Origin: Caryophanales bacterium | GTDB lineage: Bacteria; Bacillota; Bacilli; JARBTR01 | Assembly: GCA_029240105.1 (NCBI GenBank) | Contig: JARBTR010000002.1 | Location: forward strand, 378,214-442,213 | Direction of reading: 5' to 3' | DNA: 64,000 nt | Part shown: one piece after another, positions 1 through 7,994 of the stretch | Layout of the letters: every line of letters starts with the position of its first letter | How positions within the stretch are numbered: the first letter of the stretch is position 1 | Translations under genes and position numbers: made by a program | The notes under the pieces: model-generated | What the model was told of the DNA's origin: nothing | What the model saw: only the letters and a program-made list of their open reading frames with translations | The model's database searches: none

Positions 1-25
1 ATAGAAAAACAAGTATAGTTTTCAT
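1..25 (-). CDS. 5' end of a gene running off the left edge
   Basis: An ATG on the minus strand at position 25 is preceded, six bases upstream, by a good ribosome binding site (AAGGAG). It opens a frame reading MKTILVFL before the window ends. The hydrophobic start suggests a membrane or exported protein. In B. subtilis the gene after fur is the small yqkK, which would fit, but only eight codons are visible, so the identity is a guess from synteny. Confidence 0.45.
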
Positions 26-130
26 TGTAATCTCCTTAATATGTGATGTTCTAGCATATGGCAGACTAAATGAAATTTATACTTTTTTTAGAGTAATTTT
101 AATAAATTTTATAAAAAATAAAATGAGATT

Positions 131-577
131 CTACGAGTCTTTATTTTGACAATTTTTACAAATCCCATGAAAAGTAAGGCGATGATCTTTTATCTTAAAA
201 TCATATGTGTTCTCAACATAACCCTCTACCTTTTCAAGCAGGTCTTCTCTTATCTCTTCAACAGAACCACATTCATAACAAACGAGATGATGATGAAAAT
301 GTGTTGCACCTTCAATTCGTAAATCGTAGCGCGAAACCCCATCACCAAAGTTTATTTTATCAACAATCTTTAATTCAGAAAGTATTTCTAGAGTCCTGTA
401 AACTGTCGCCAAACCCGTATCCGGTGCTATTTCTTTTACAAGCATAAACACGTCTTCTGCACTTAAATGCGAATCTTCCTTTTCTAATAAAATTCGAACA
501 GTGGCTTCACGCTGAGGCGTTAGCTTGAAGTTTGCAGAATGAAGTTGTTTTTTAATACGGTCTAATCGAGTTTCCAT
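131..577 (-). CDS. fur: Fur-family ferric uptake regulator
   Basis: A 148-residue metal-dependent repressor. An N-terminal winged helix (about residues 15-85) includes a DNA-reading helix around TGLATVYRTLEIL. The C-terminal dimerisation and metal-binding part carries the His-rich stretch THFHHHLVCYECG and a second CxxC (CKNC) near the end, giving the paired cysteines of a structural zinc site. I chose the ATG at 577, which has AGGAG upstream, over a start ten codons earlier that has none. It neighbours spoIIM as fur does in B. subtilis, which favours Fur over PerR or Zur, but metal specificity cannot be read directly. It would repress iron-uptake genes when Fe(II) is plentiful. Confidence 0.85.
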   Translation of the reverse strand: METRLDRIKKQLHSANFKLTPQREATVRILLEKEDSHLSAEDVFMLVKEIAPDTGLATVYRTLEILSELKIVDKINFGDGVSRYDLRIEGATHFHHHLVCYECGSVEEIREDLLEKVEGYVENTYDFKIKDHRLTFHGICKNCQNKDS

Positions 578-615
578 ATAATCTCCTAAGGTTAAAAGAT
601 GTACCAAATCAGTTA

Positions 616-649
616 ATTCTCATTATATCACTTCTAATTGAGAATACAA
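616..649 (-). promoter_or_regulatory. fur promoter with overlapping inverted repeat
   Basis: On the minus strand a -35-like TTGTAT (649-644) and a perfect TATAAT -10 (627-622) are 16 bases apart, about 45 bases before the fur start. An inverted repeat ATTCTCA (616-622) / TGAGAAT (639-645) covers both promoter boxes. This is where a repressor site would sit, possibly for autoregulation. It does not match the classical 7-1-7 Fur box, so the operator role is inference. Confidence 0.5.
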
Positions 650-728
650 TAATAGGAAAACGCAAACATAATAAGAATTATTTTAATGTACCCTTCTCAA
701 TAGTTGAAATGTATTATAGGCATTCCAC

Positions 729-1370
729 CTATAAAACATGCAGAATTATCCATTTCATTAGAATTGGGGACATATAAATTTCAATGATTGATGTAGCCAA
801 TAGAACGAAAGATCCAATGAACAGTACACCAATGTAAATTAGAAAAAGGCTTTTTAATTTCTCTTCACGATCCTTTAAAAACTGTCTTTTGATTAATTTT
901 ATGGAAAATATTATTGATAAACTTGTTAATAAAATAATGAAAGGAATAAATATTAGATTTTGTGGTAGAACGGACGCACAAGCCAAGAGAAACCCTTTAA
1001 AACCGGATTGATTCACAAGAAATCCTACAGTAAAACCAATCACTACCCCCTTGGAAAATAATAAAATCAGTGTTAGAGGCACCCCGATAACGGAAATTCC
1101 AAGTATCCAAATCAGAAGAACAATTTTTATATTTTCAAAGAAAGTTGATAACAGTAAACCACCCGTTGGTGAGGAACTACTACCACCAAACTCATTGAAA
1201 AATTTTGTTAGATACTCAAAAAGGTCTTGTTTTTGCTCAAGTCCGAGACTGTTTACAATGACAGCTCCAAACATAACACCTACAACAAATAGCGATAGGA
1301 CAAAGATAAAAATAGAAATGTGGTCACGTGTAACAGTTTTAAAAGTAGAAATCAGTTGGAATTTTCTCAT
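729..1370 (-). CDS. spoIIM: Stage II sporulation protein M
   Basis: A 213-residue integral membrane protein with about five hydrophobic segments: near residues 18-38, 78-108, 115-135, 137-160 and 175-200. SpoIIM works with SpoIID and SpoIIP in the peptidoglycan hydrolysis machine that drives septal thinning and forespore engulfment. The N-terminal cytoplasmic stretch (MRKFQLISTFKTVTRDH), the length and the location beside fur match the B. subtilis gene. The start has AAGGGG upstream. Its presence indicates a spore-former. No terminator is evident between it and fur 150 bases downstream, so they may be co-transcribed. Confidence 0.88.
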   Translation of the reverse strand: MRKFQLISTFKTVTRDHISIFIFVLSLFVVGVMFGAVIVNSLGLEQKQDLFEYLTKFFNEFGGSSSSPTGGLLLSTFFENIKIVLLIWILGISVIGVPLTLILLFSKGVVIGFTVGFLVNQSGFKGFLLACASVLPQNLIFIPFIILLTSLSIIFSIKLIKRQFLKDREEKLKSLFLIYIGVLFIGSFVLLATSIIEIYMSPILMKWIILHVL

Positions 1371-1493
1371 AGATGTGCCCCTTCTATGGTGCTGGGATTA
1401 GTACTCAGCTCCGTTTGAAAATAGTATTTATACACTCTATGAAAAGCATCGTTATGATATACTAGAAAAAATTTATTCGATTGAGGTGATTTT

Positions 1494-2057
1494 GTGGAAC
1501 CAATTTTACTAGATTTACCTGAAAGAATTGAAGGAGAACGAGTCTATATCAGACCATGTTTGCCGGGAGATGGAAAAGTAGTTTATGAGGCTGTCATACG
1601 TTCTTTAGATGAATTAAAGGAATGGATGCCATGGGCACATTTCGAACACTCTATTGAAAATGCAGAAAAACTTGTTCGAGAAGCATATGCTAAATTAATT
1701 TTAAGAGAGAGTTTCAGATTTCACTATTTTCTAAAAAGTGATGATGCCTTCCTAGGCAGCGGTGGCTACCCTCGTTTGAATTGGAAAACAAAATGTTTTG
1801 AAATAGGATATTGGATTGATTCTACCTATACAGGTCAGGGATATGGTACCGAAACTGCAAAACTATTAGAAGATTTTGCTTTTGATTTTTTTAAAGCTAA
1901 TCGTGTGGAAATTCGTGTGGATACAAGAAATCACGCAAGTCGAAAGATTCCAGAAAAGTTAGGTTTTCAATTAGAAGGTATTCTAAGAAAAGACAGTTAC
2001 TCAGCTGAGGGTACTATTTTAAGGGATACATGTGTATATGCAAAGATAAGTGAGTAG
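1494..2057 (+). CDS. GNAT acetyltransferase, RimJ/RimL type
   Basis: A 187-residue GNAT-fold N-acetyltransferase. The opening block with ERVYIRPCLPGD, the IGYWIDSTYTGQGYGTETAKLL segment (acetyl-CoA pyrophosphate-binding Q/R-x-x-G-x-G/A motif) and the later ENKASRK-like NHASRKIPEKLGFQLEG block are those of RimJ/RimL ribosomal-protein acetyltransferases and related antibiotic acetyltransferases. The start is GTG with GAGGTG upstream. The substrate cannot be inferred. It is transcribed divergently from spoIIM and appears to stand alone. Confidence 0.82.
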   Translation: MEPILLDLPERIEGERVYIRPCLPGDGKVVYEAVIRSLDELKEWMPWAHFEHSIENAEKLVREAYAKLILRESFRFHYFLKSDDAFLGSGGYPRLNWKTKCFEIGYWIDSTYTGQGYGTETAKLLEDFAFDFFKANRVEIRVDTRNHASRKIPEKLGFQLEGILRKDSYSAEGTILRDTCVYAKISE

Positions 2058-2234
2058 CTTAAAATTATATCACGCACGCATTGAAAAGACTTTGAGCATA
2101 CAAGGTTCCCACATGCTTAAATTGGTGTGCTAAAAAAAAATACAGTGGCAAAAGTAGTTGTCTTTGAGTGAATAAGGTTGTTGATACAATTTTCACATGT
2201 TATGCCAAACTACGAATATTAAGGAGGTAAAGTA

Positions 2235-2684
2235 GTGATCCAGCACAAAATCAACATTATTCAGTATAATCCCAAGTATGCTGAACAGACAGTAAAGATG
2301 TGGAGAGATAGTAAGGAACAGGCTATTGGTCAGAAAGAAATTCATAGCTTTGAAAATCACGTATATTTTTTAAATCATATATTGCCTGAACAGTTTCAAA
2401 TAGAGTTGGTGCTCATAGATGAAAAAGTAGTTGGAATGATTGCATATAATGAAACGGAAATAAGCCAACTTTATATTCATGTTGAATATCAAGGAATTGG
2501 TATAGGTCAAACATTACTTAATAAAGTAAAACAAAAATCAAATGGAAGATTAACTTTATACACATTTGAAATTAATAAAAAAGCACAACAATTTTATGAG
2601 AAACATGGATTTAAAATTATTGATAGAGGCCATGAAAACGAAGAAAATTTACCCGATATTCTCTATGAATGGATATCCAAGTAA
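2235..2684 (+). CDS. GNAT acetyltransferase
   Basis: A 149-residue small GNAT. The acetyl-CoA site is the stretch with VEYQGIGIGQTLLNKV (Q-x-x-G-I-G), preceded by the strand EISQLYIHV and followed by FYEKHGFKIIDRG, the typical end of the fold. The GTG start has a strong AAGGAGG nine bases upstream. No operon partner is evident: 177 bases separate it from the preceding acetyltransferase and a terminator follows. The substrate is unknown. Confidence 0.8.
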   Translation: MIQHKINIIQYNPKYAEQTVKMWRDSKEQAIGQKEIHSFENHVYFLNHILPEQFQIELVLIDEKVVGMIAYNETEISQLYIHVEYQGIGIGQTLLNKVKQKSNGRLTLYTFEINKKAQQFYEKHGFKIIDRGHENEENLPDILYEWISK

Positions 2685-2731
2685 CTATTGTAATCGTGAA
2701 ATAATTTAATATTAATCATGTATTAAAATTA

Positions 2732-2758
2732 AAAGCTTGGCTATTGCCAAGCTTTTTG
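2732..2758 (+). terminator. Intrinsic terminator of the second GNAT gene
   Basis: Perfect 10-bp arms AAAGCTTGGC / GCCAAGCTTT enclose a TATT loop and are followed by a T-run. The hairpin lies about 50 bases after the stop codon of the acetyltransferase gene. Confidence 0.85.
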
Positions 2759-2855
2759 TTTGTTGTTATATGAATTGATATATATGTCGTGACTGCTTAT
2801 GTTAATTGACCAGTTATTAAATTTTTAGAACTATTTAGTTTTTTTAAACTACATT

Positions 2856-3410
2856 TCATTTAACTTGTTTCGTCAACTGCATATATTGCACAGCCATTAT
2901 AGTTTTGGCGTCTCGTATTTTACCTTCTACTACGAGTTGCTCTGCCTCTTCTATTGTCACTTCGATCACATCAACAAACTCATCCTCATCAGCTGATGCA
3001 GGATTTTCAACTTTTGATATTCCCTTTGCAAGGTACATGTAAAAAAGTTCATCACAAAAACCTGGAGCCGTGTAAAATGTGTAGATGAGCTCAAGATTCT
3101 CTGCACGAAGTCCCGTTTCTTCTTCTAGTTCACGTCCTGCGGTTAGTATTGGAGGTTCGTTTTTTTCTAATTTTCCCGCTGGAATTTCTAGCAACCCACA
3201 TTCACAAGGTTTTCGGAATTGATCGACTAGAATTAATTTTCCTTCTTCTGTTATTGCAATTATTCCTACTGCACCAGGATGCTTTACAATTTCACGAGTA
3301 TGAACTGCTCCATTTGGAAGCTCAACTTGATCAACAAGAACCTTTATGACGCGACCATCAAAGATTTTTTCTGTAGCGATTGTTTTTTCGTAATAATGAT
3401 GTTGAGCCAT
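2856..3410 (-). CDS. nudF: ADP-ribose pyrophosphatase (Nudix hydrolase)
   Basis: A 184-residue Nudix enzyme. The Nudix box is complete, running from GKLEKNE through RELEEETGL (about residues 77-99), with the catalytic glutamates of the REUXEEXGU core. The family hydrolyses ADP-ribose to AMP and ribose-5-phosphate. The downstream FYTAPGFCDE and FLA-like YMYLAKG segments are typical of the ADP-ribose subgroup, and the B. subtilis homologue (yqkG/nudF) lies in the same fur/spoIIM neighbourhood. The ATG at 3410 follows a GGAA-type site. It is probably a monocistronic housecleaning gene. Confidence 0.88.
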   Translation of the reverse strand: MAQHHYYEKTIATEKIFDGRVIKVLVDQVELPNGAVHTREIVKHPGAVGIIAITEEGKLILVDQFRKPCECGLLEIPAGKLEKNEPPILTAGRELEEETGLRAENLELIYTFYTAPGFCDELFYMYLAKGISKVENPASADEDEFVDVIEVTIEEAEQLVVEGKIRDAKTIMAVQYMQLTKQVK

Positions 3411-3454
3411 CGGAATATTCCTTTCTTACTAGTAAGTTTATTAGATTCAGTATA

Positions 3455-3499
3455 ACAAAAAAACTGATGCCAATTCATAATGAACGAATTCGCACCAGT
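3455..3499 (-). terminator. Terminator of the ABC-transporter operon
   Basis: Imperfect arms (3462-3476 and 3486-3499) form a long stem read on the minus strand and end in a run of seven T. The hairpin lies just beyond the last permease gene. Confidence 0.7.
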
Positions 3500-3552
3500 A
3501 AAATCAGTTACTTATAGGAAAAACAAGAAAAATAAATGACTCTTATGAATAA

Positions 3553-4347
3553 CTAAACTTTTAAATCACGTTTTTTGTAAAAGACAAAAGTGCTTATAAG
3601 ACACCCAATTATGATGAAAAGAGAAATAACATAGTACTCAAACCCCCACGATTCCCCATGTACAATTGGCGCAACTTCGAAATATTTAAAGGGAGTAATA
3701 TATTTTAAGAAATCAATTTTTTCACTTAAGGCAACAAGAATGGACAAGAAATAAGTCGTAAGTAAAATGCCCATTGAAATACTACCAGCTGTCCGTGATT
3801 TTTGGTTAATCGCAGCAACAACATTCCCAATTGCCATAAAAATTAATTGTGTTAAAAACAAGCCAAAGTGAACCATAATAAGATCATTTGTATCAAAGGT
3901 TTTAGACTCGAATTTTTGAAAGAACCAAAGGCCAACACCAAGTGAAACTAGATTAAAAATTAAAATGTTAGTTAATGTTGCACTGAGCTTACTTAACAAT
4001 ATTTTAGTTCTAGTTACAGGCTTAACCATTAAGAACTCAACTGTCTTTTCTTGCTCTTCTTTTGCGATAATATTCGCTCCAAGCAGAACAGCATGGATGG
4101 CTCCCATTAAAAACACATAGACAAGGCAAACACCATAGTAACCAGCAGAAGTAGAAATATCTAAGTCGCCCCCCATTATAGCTTTTATAGCACGGGGCAT
4201 TCCCTCCATGAATTTATTCATGTCTTGACCTGCAGAATCAAGCGCATTTAACTTATTTACGCTTAAAAGAAAATATATAACAAGACAAACCGACCAAATA
4301 AGTATTGATTTACGGTATGTTTTCATTTCATGTAGATACATATTCAT
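3553..4347 (-). CDS. ABC transporter permease (ABC-2 type)
   Basis: A 264-residue membrane protein with about six transmembrane segments. It starts MNMYLHEMKTYRKSILIWS, closely resembling the start of the adjacent permease, so the two form a heteromeric pair from duplication. The motif KEEQEKTVEFLMVKPVTR is the amphipathic coupling segment seen in Bacillus YtrC/NatB-like ABC-2 permeases. The ATG at 4347 is chosen because AGGGAGG precedes it; upstream in-frame codons lack a site. It is last of four genes (tetR, ATPase, permease, permease), 16 bases after its partner. Probably an exporter or self-protection pump under TetR control; the substrate is unknown. Confidence 0.82.
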   Translation of the reverse strand: MNMYLHEMKTYRKSILIWSVCLVIYFLLSVNKLNALDSAGQDMNKFMEGMPRAIKAIMGGDLDISTSAGYYGVCLVYVFLMGAIHAVLLGANIIAKEEQEKTVEFLMVKPVTRTKILLSKLSATLTNILIFNLVSLGVGLWFFQKFESKTFDTNDLIMVHFGLFLTQLIFMAIGNVVAAINQKSRTAGSISMGILLTTYFLSILVALSEKIDFLKYITPFKYFEVAPIVHGESWGFEYYVISLFIIIGCLISTFVFYKKRDLKV

Positions 4348-4363
4348 TTTTAAGTCCCCCTCC

Positions 4364-5161
4364 CTACACCGATGGGATATCTTTCTTTTGATAGATGACA
4401 AAACCAACAGCTGTAAATGCAGCACTCAAAATGAGAGCAAGTAATAGAAAGCCCCACTCATATCCTTCATTTTTTACAATGTACGTATAATCAAAGTATT
4501 TAAAGGGTGAAATATATCTAATTTTATCGTCACCTATAATTGCTCCTAAGATTCCAACTATAAAGAACGAAAATACAATACCCATTGAAACACTGACAAC
4601 AGATTTAATTTTCTTTAAAATCGTTGAAATCATAAAACCCATTGAATAAAAACAGATTTGTACAAAAAATAGAGAAAAAGCCATAAGAATTAGCGCTTTC
4701 ATTGAAAAGTCATCTGATTTAAAAATGGTACAAATTAAAGCCGACATACTGACAAATAAGATGTTTGTAAAAATTAGACTAACGATTCCTGAACAAAATT
4801 TAGCAACATAGACATCAGATCTTTTTACGGGCTTTGTCAGTAGGAAATCTGCTGTTTTCATTCGATTCTCTTTTGAAATAAGTGAAAGACCAAGATTCAT
4901 TGCCTGAATTGCACCAATTAATAGCGCGTAATTCATCAAATACGTAAAAAACCCTAGTGTAGTTATTAATGAAGTCACATTTACACCTAAAGCCTTCATC
5001 ATTTCTGGCGGATAATTTTTTACCATATCCAGCAAAGACTTACCATCCTTAGCTATGCCAGGTAACATAGACATCATAAAGACAAGAAAAGCAAGAAGAG
5101 AAAAGCTCCAAATGAGAACCGATTTACGATTAAATCGTAATTCATGAATAAAAATGTTCAT
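4364..5161 (-). CDS. ABC transporter permease (ABC-2 type)
   Basis: A 265-residue permease with six predicted membrane spans and the same layout as the next gene: an opening cytoplasmic MNIFIHELRFNRKSVLIWS, a large first extracellular loop, and the KENRMKTADFLLTKPVKRSDVYVAK segment after the second membrane span. It begins three bases after the ATPase stop codon, so translation is probably coupled. With its neighbour it would form the membrane half of an exporter. Confidence 0.82.
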   Translation of the reverse strand: MNIFIHELRFNRKSVLIWSFSLLAFLVFMMSMLPGIAKDGKSLLDMVKNYPPEMMKALGVNVTSLITTLGFFTYLMNYALLIGAIQAMNLGLSLISKENRMKTADFLLTKPVKRSDVYVAKFCSGIVSLIFTNILFVSMSALICTIFKSDDFSMKALILMAFSLFFVQICFYSMGFMISTILKKIKSVVSVSMGIVFSFFIVGILGAIIGDDKIRYISPFKYFDYTYIVKNEGYEWGFLLLALILSAAFTAVGFVIYQKKDIPSV

Positions 5162-5164
5162 GAC

Positions 5165-6052
5165 TTAATCCTCCTTTTGATAGAAGTGCATGAAAATTTC
5201 TTCTAAACTTGGTTCTTCTATCCAAATATTTTGCAAGTTAATATTCGCAACCCTAGAAAGTAAGTCGTTGATGTTTCCTTTATATATAAAACTAATATGA
5301 GTATGATTTTTTTCAAGTTTCTGAACCCCAGAACCTTTGAAATAATCAAGTGGGACATCACCTTTTGTTTCTAATTTAATATGTTTGTAGTTGTTTTCTT
5401 TAAGGACACTAATTTTTTCAACTTGAACGATTTTACCATCACGGATTATGGCAACACGATCGCACATTTTTTGCACTTCGCTCAAAATATGAGATGAAAA
5501 TAGTATAGTTGCACCTTTCTCATTTTCTTCTTTTAAAAGTTCAAAAAAGGTTTGCTGCATTAATGGATCAAGTCCACCTGTTGGCTCATCTAAAATGATT
5601 AATTTTGGAGAGTGTAATAAACCTTGAATAATACCAACTTTCTTCTTATTCCCATATGAAAGATCATCAATTTTTCTGTTTAAATCCAAATTCAAACGCT
5701 TCGCTAGCTGCTTAATTCTATCCGTGCAATCCTTTTTATAAAAACTTGCAGAATATTTAAGTAGATCAATAACCTTCATATTGTCATAATAGAAAACTTC
5801 AGAAGGTAAATAGCCAATCTCTTTTGCTATTTCATGAGATTCTGCAATTGCATCTTTACCAAAGATTTTAATCTCACCACTTGTAGGATAGATAAGAGAT
5901 AAAATTGTACGTATTGTCGTTGATTTACCTGCACCATTTGGTCCAATGAATCCAAAAATTTCTCCTTTTTCAACTGTAAAACTTACATCCTCTACCCCAC
6001 GTGCCTTGCCATACATTTTAGTTAACTTGTTAATTTCAATTACACTTGTCAT
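5165..6052 (-). CDS. ABC transporter ATP-binding protein
   Basis: A 295-residue single nucleotide-binding domain. Walker A is GPNGAGKST (about residues 37-45), the signature is a variant LSYGNKKK rather than LSGGQ, Walker B is LIILDEPTGGLDP and the switch His is in SSHILSEVQ. The C-terminal ~80 residues form the accessory region typical of exporter ATPases of the CcmA/YtrB type. It lies 11 bases after the TetR gene and powers the two downstream permeases. The altered signature is normal in this subfamily. Confidence 0.9.
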   Translation of the reverse strand: MTSVIEINKLTKMYGKARGVEDVSFTVEKGEIFGFIGPNGAGKSTTIRTILSLIYPTSGEIKIFGKDAIAESHEIAKEIGYLPSEVFYYDNMKVIDLLKYSASFYKKDCTDRIKQLAKRLNLDLNRKIDDLSYGNKKKVGIIQGLLHSPKLIILDEPTGGLDPLMQQTFFELLKEENEKGATILFSSHILSEVQKMCDRVAIIRDGKIVQVEKISVLKENNYKHIKLETKGDVPLDYFKGSGVQKLEKNHTHISFIYKGNINDLLSRVANINLQNIWIEEPSLEEIFMHFYQKED

Positions 6053-6063
6053 TTTTCCCCCAC

Positions 6064-6690
6064 CTATTTGTAATAGATTTTTCTAATCAATTTCAAATAT
6101 TCTCTAGCCTCATCAGCCATATCCTTGTAAAACTCTTCAAACGGCTTAGTATTACTTTTAATTTTTTTTGCTATTTTAAAACTTACACCTTCTAACGACC
6201 AATAAATCATTTCAATTTGTTTGTCGATGTCCTCTTGGCTACGAAATAAGGTTGTATCTATGTTTTGAAAAACAGGTAAGGCCAGTTCCACGTATTTTTC
6301 ATGCTTTGTTAAAATCTCCTGATAGATTTCATTTGATTCATCTATATATGCAACCTCAATAAATTTAAACATACTTGGATACTGTTTAATTAAGGCCATT
6401 TTAAAATTCATTGCTTGCTCAAATCGATTTAACAAATCTCGATCAACTAGTTCAACTGTATTAAAAAATTCCTTTGTTAAATAATCAACAGCAAAATCAA
6501 ATAAGTATAGATACAACAACTTCTTATTCTTAAAATAGTGAAATAGAAGACCCTTTGAAATATTAGCAGCCTTTGTAATCTCATTAGTTGAAGCTTTCTC
6601 ATAACCTTTTGTTGCAAACTCATTCATCGCTGCATTAATGATCGCTTCCCTCTTCTCATCACTTAGATTTTCAAATTTTTCTTTTTTCAT
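6064..6690 (-). CDS. TetR-family transcriptional regulator
   Basis: A 208-residue repressor. The N-terminal helix-turn-helix (about residues 12-55) includes AAMNEFATKGYEKASTNEITKAANISKGLLFHYFKNKK, split here by function: recognition helix near ISKGLLFHYF. The remainder is the variable helical ligand-binding domain. It is first gene of the operon with the ATPase and two permeases. Two near-identical inverted repeats 111-162 bases upstream are its likely operators, so it probably represses its own operon until it binds the transported compound. The start has AGAGAGGG upstream. Confidence 0.88.
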   Translation of the reverse strand: MKKEKFENLSDEKREAIINAAMNEFATKGYEKASTNEITKAANISKGLLFHYFKNKKLLYLYLFDFAVDYLTKEFFNTVELVDRDLLNRFEQAMNFKMALIKQYPSMFKFIEVAYIDESNEIYQEILTKHEKYVELALPVFQNIDTTLFRSQEDIDKQIEMIYWSLEGVSFKIAKKIKSNTKPFEEFYKDMADEAREYLKLIRKIYYK

Positions 6691-6726
6691 ATTTTCCCTC
6701 TCTTTAGGTGCTGAGGTCTACGTTCA

Positions 6727-6758
6727 GCTCCGCTTGAAAACGTATACGTTTCCGGAGC
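6727..6758. repeat. Hairpin with AAACGTATACGTTT core in tetR leader
   Basis: Arms GCTCCG (6727-6732) and CGGAGC (6753-6758) flank the palindrome AAACGTATACGTTT (6738-6751). The structure lies 37 bases upstream of the tetR start, within the probable leader. The same palindrome recurs at 29573-29588 inside a dispersed repeat, and the sequence CAGCTCCG(T/C)TTGAAAA recurs near 1407, so this may be a small mobile or decayed element rather than a regulatory site. Confidence 0.55.
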
Positions 6759-6800
6759 AAATAACCGACGTTTTGCATATTTTTCTAAGTGAATACCCTC

Positions 6801-6852
6801 ATTGACCACTACGGTCAATAATAATATACACCCGTTGACCAATGTGGTCAAC
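6801..6852. promoter_or_regulatory. Two TetR operator-like inverted repeats
   Basis: Two similar palindromes, ATTGACC-N5-GGTCAAT (6801-6819) and GTTGACC-N5-GGTCAAC (6834-6852), have centres 33 bases apart, three turns of DNA. They lie upstream of the TetR/ABC operon. Single TTGACCAAT-like half sites also occur near 6959 and 7007. Spacing, symmetry and position fit cooperative TetR dimers; binding itself is inferred. The rest of the 450-base gap to the next gene is AT-rich and holds no further gene that I can see. Confidence 0.72.
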
Positions 6853-7048
6853 ACATTTGATTTCGTTTTATCTAAAAAAATTAAAATCATAATAATCAAC
6901 ATTTTATAATTAGTTTGCCTTAAATTATTTTTACCTTTCACTTACCCAATAATAATTAGACCAATTACTTTCTATGAAATTTTACTTTTGTAAACACAAT
7001 GAGTTTGACCAATACTACTTTTTACAAGAAATTTATGTCCTTTTATAA

Positions 7049-7113
7049 AACAATAACAATATAATAAAAAACAATAACAATTTATTGCAAAACGATAAAT
7101 ATTTTGTTAAAAT
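7049..7113 (+). promoter_or_regulatory. Promoter and operator-like repeats before the DUF2975/XRE pair
   Basis: A -35 TTGCAA (7085-7090) and -10 TAAAAT (7108-7113) are 17 bases apart. The -35 lies inside an imperfect palindrome TTTATTG-N5-CGATAAA (7081-7099). Just upstream, AACAATAACAAT occurs twice, 21 bases apart (7049-7060 and 7070-7081). This is a plausible binding region for the small XRE repressor encoded by the second gene, giving autoregulation. The operator role is inference. Confidence 0.55.
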
Positions 7114-7143
7114 GATACCATAATAATAAGTGAGGTGCTTTTA

Positions 7144-7620
7144 ATGAAACGAGGATCAACATTATTTTTACGAATAGCGGTTTTTCTAATTGGAACTCCA
7201 GTTCTTGCTTTGGGTGTGTATGGAGTGTCTTGGCTACTAAATAACCCTGTCAATCCTGAATATGACCATATTCTTTACCCAATTGTAATCGCGTTGTATG
7301 TGTCAGTAATCCCATTTTTCAATGCATTGTTACAGTCTTTTAAACTTTTAAGTTATATTGACAAGAACCAAGCTTTCTCTGAATTATCTGTCAAAGCTCT
7401 AAAGACTATAAAATTCTGTGCAATAATAATAAGTGGGACACTAGTGGCTGTTTTACCATTTGTCTATTTATTAGCAGAATTAGATGATGCCCCAGGTCTT
7501 ATCATCATCAGCATGGTTCCTATTTTTGCTTCAATGGTTATCGCCGTCTTTGCAGCTGTTCTTCAAAGACTTTTAAAAGAAGCCATAGATATAAAATCGG
7601 AAAATGATTTAATAATCTGA
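7144..7620 (+). CDS. DUF2975 membrane protein
   Basis: A 158-residue protein with four hydrophobic segments: near residues 7-28, 42-62, 90-112 and 120-145. The layout, the FFNALLQSFKLLSYIDKNQAFS-type loop and the immediate downstream XRE gene are typical of DUF2975, a family of unknown function usually paired with a YozG-type regulator. I chose the ATG at 7144 rather than GTG at 7135 because GTGAGGTG is well placed for the ATG and overlaps the GTG. A role in stress or peptide sensing has been suggested for such pairs, but nothing in the sequence proves it. Confidence 0.8.
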   Translation: MKRGSTLFLRIAVFLIGTPVLALGVYGVSWLLNNPVNPEYDHILYPIVIALYVSVIPFFNALLQSFKLLSYIDKNQAFSELSVKALKTIKFCAIIISGTLVAVLPFVYLLAELDDAPGLIIISMVPIFASMVIAVFAAVLQRLLKEAIDIKSENDLII

Positions 7621-7634
7621 TCTGAGGTGAAAGT

Positions 7635-7856
7635 ATGGCTATAATAATTAATATTGATGTGATGCTTGCTAAAAGGAAAATGAGTGTCACTGAACTTTCT
7701 GAGAGAGTTGGAATCACCATGGCTAATCTTTCCATATTAAAAAACGGAAAGGCAAAAGCGATTCGATTATCAACCTTAGAGGCAATTTGTAAAACTTTAG
7801 AATGTCAACCTGGTGATATTTTAGAATACAAAGATGATGCAGTAATTGATGAATAA
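7635..7856 (+). CDS. XRE-family regulator, YozG/Cro-like
   Basis: A 73-residue protein that is essentially one helix-turn-helix: VTELSERVGITMANLSILKN is helices 2-3, followed by RLSTLEAICKTLECQPGDILEY, the hallmark ending of the YozG/YdaS-like Cro group. It starts 14 bases after the DUF2975 stop codon with GAGGTG upstream, so the two are one operon. It probably represses its own promoter. Confidence 0.87.
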   Translation: MAIIINIDVMLAKRKMSVTELSERVGITMANLSILKNGKAKAIRLSTLEAICKTLECQPGDILEYKDDAVIDE

Positions 7857-7877
7857 TAGAAATTACAATAAAAAATT

Positions 7878-7909
7878 AACGCTGTTGAATGGAATCAACA
7901 GCGTTTTTT
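7878..7909 (+). terminator. Terminator of the DUF2975/XRE operon
   Basis: Perfect 11-bp arms AACGCTGTTGA / TCAACAGCGTT with a six-base loop and a T6 tail lie 22 bases after the XRE stop codon. Confidence 0.88.
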
Positions 7910-7994
7910 GTTTGTATTAGTAAGAGGCTTTATAGGGGATGAGCTTAATACTCGACCATAATGAAGTATTAACTATATTTCCTCTTTTATTTTT

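Noticed and set aside
6687..6941. 84-codon frame upstream of tetR
   Set aside because: It covers both operator palindromes and the hairpin, has no ribosome binding site and no family resemblance.
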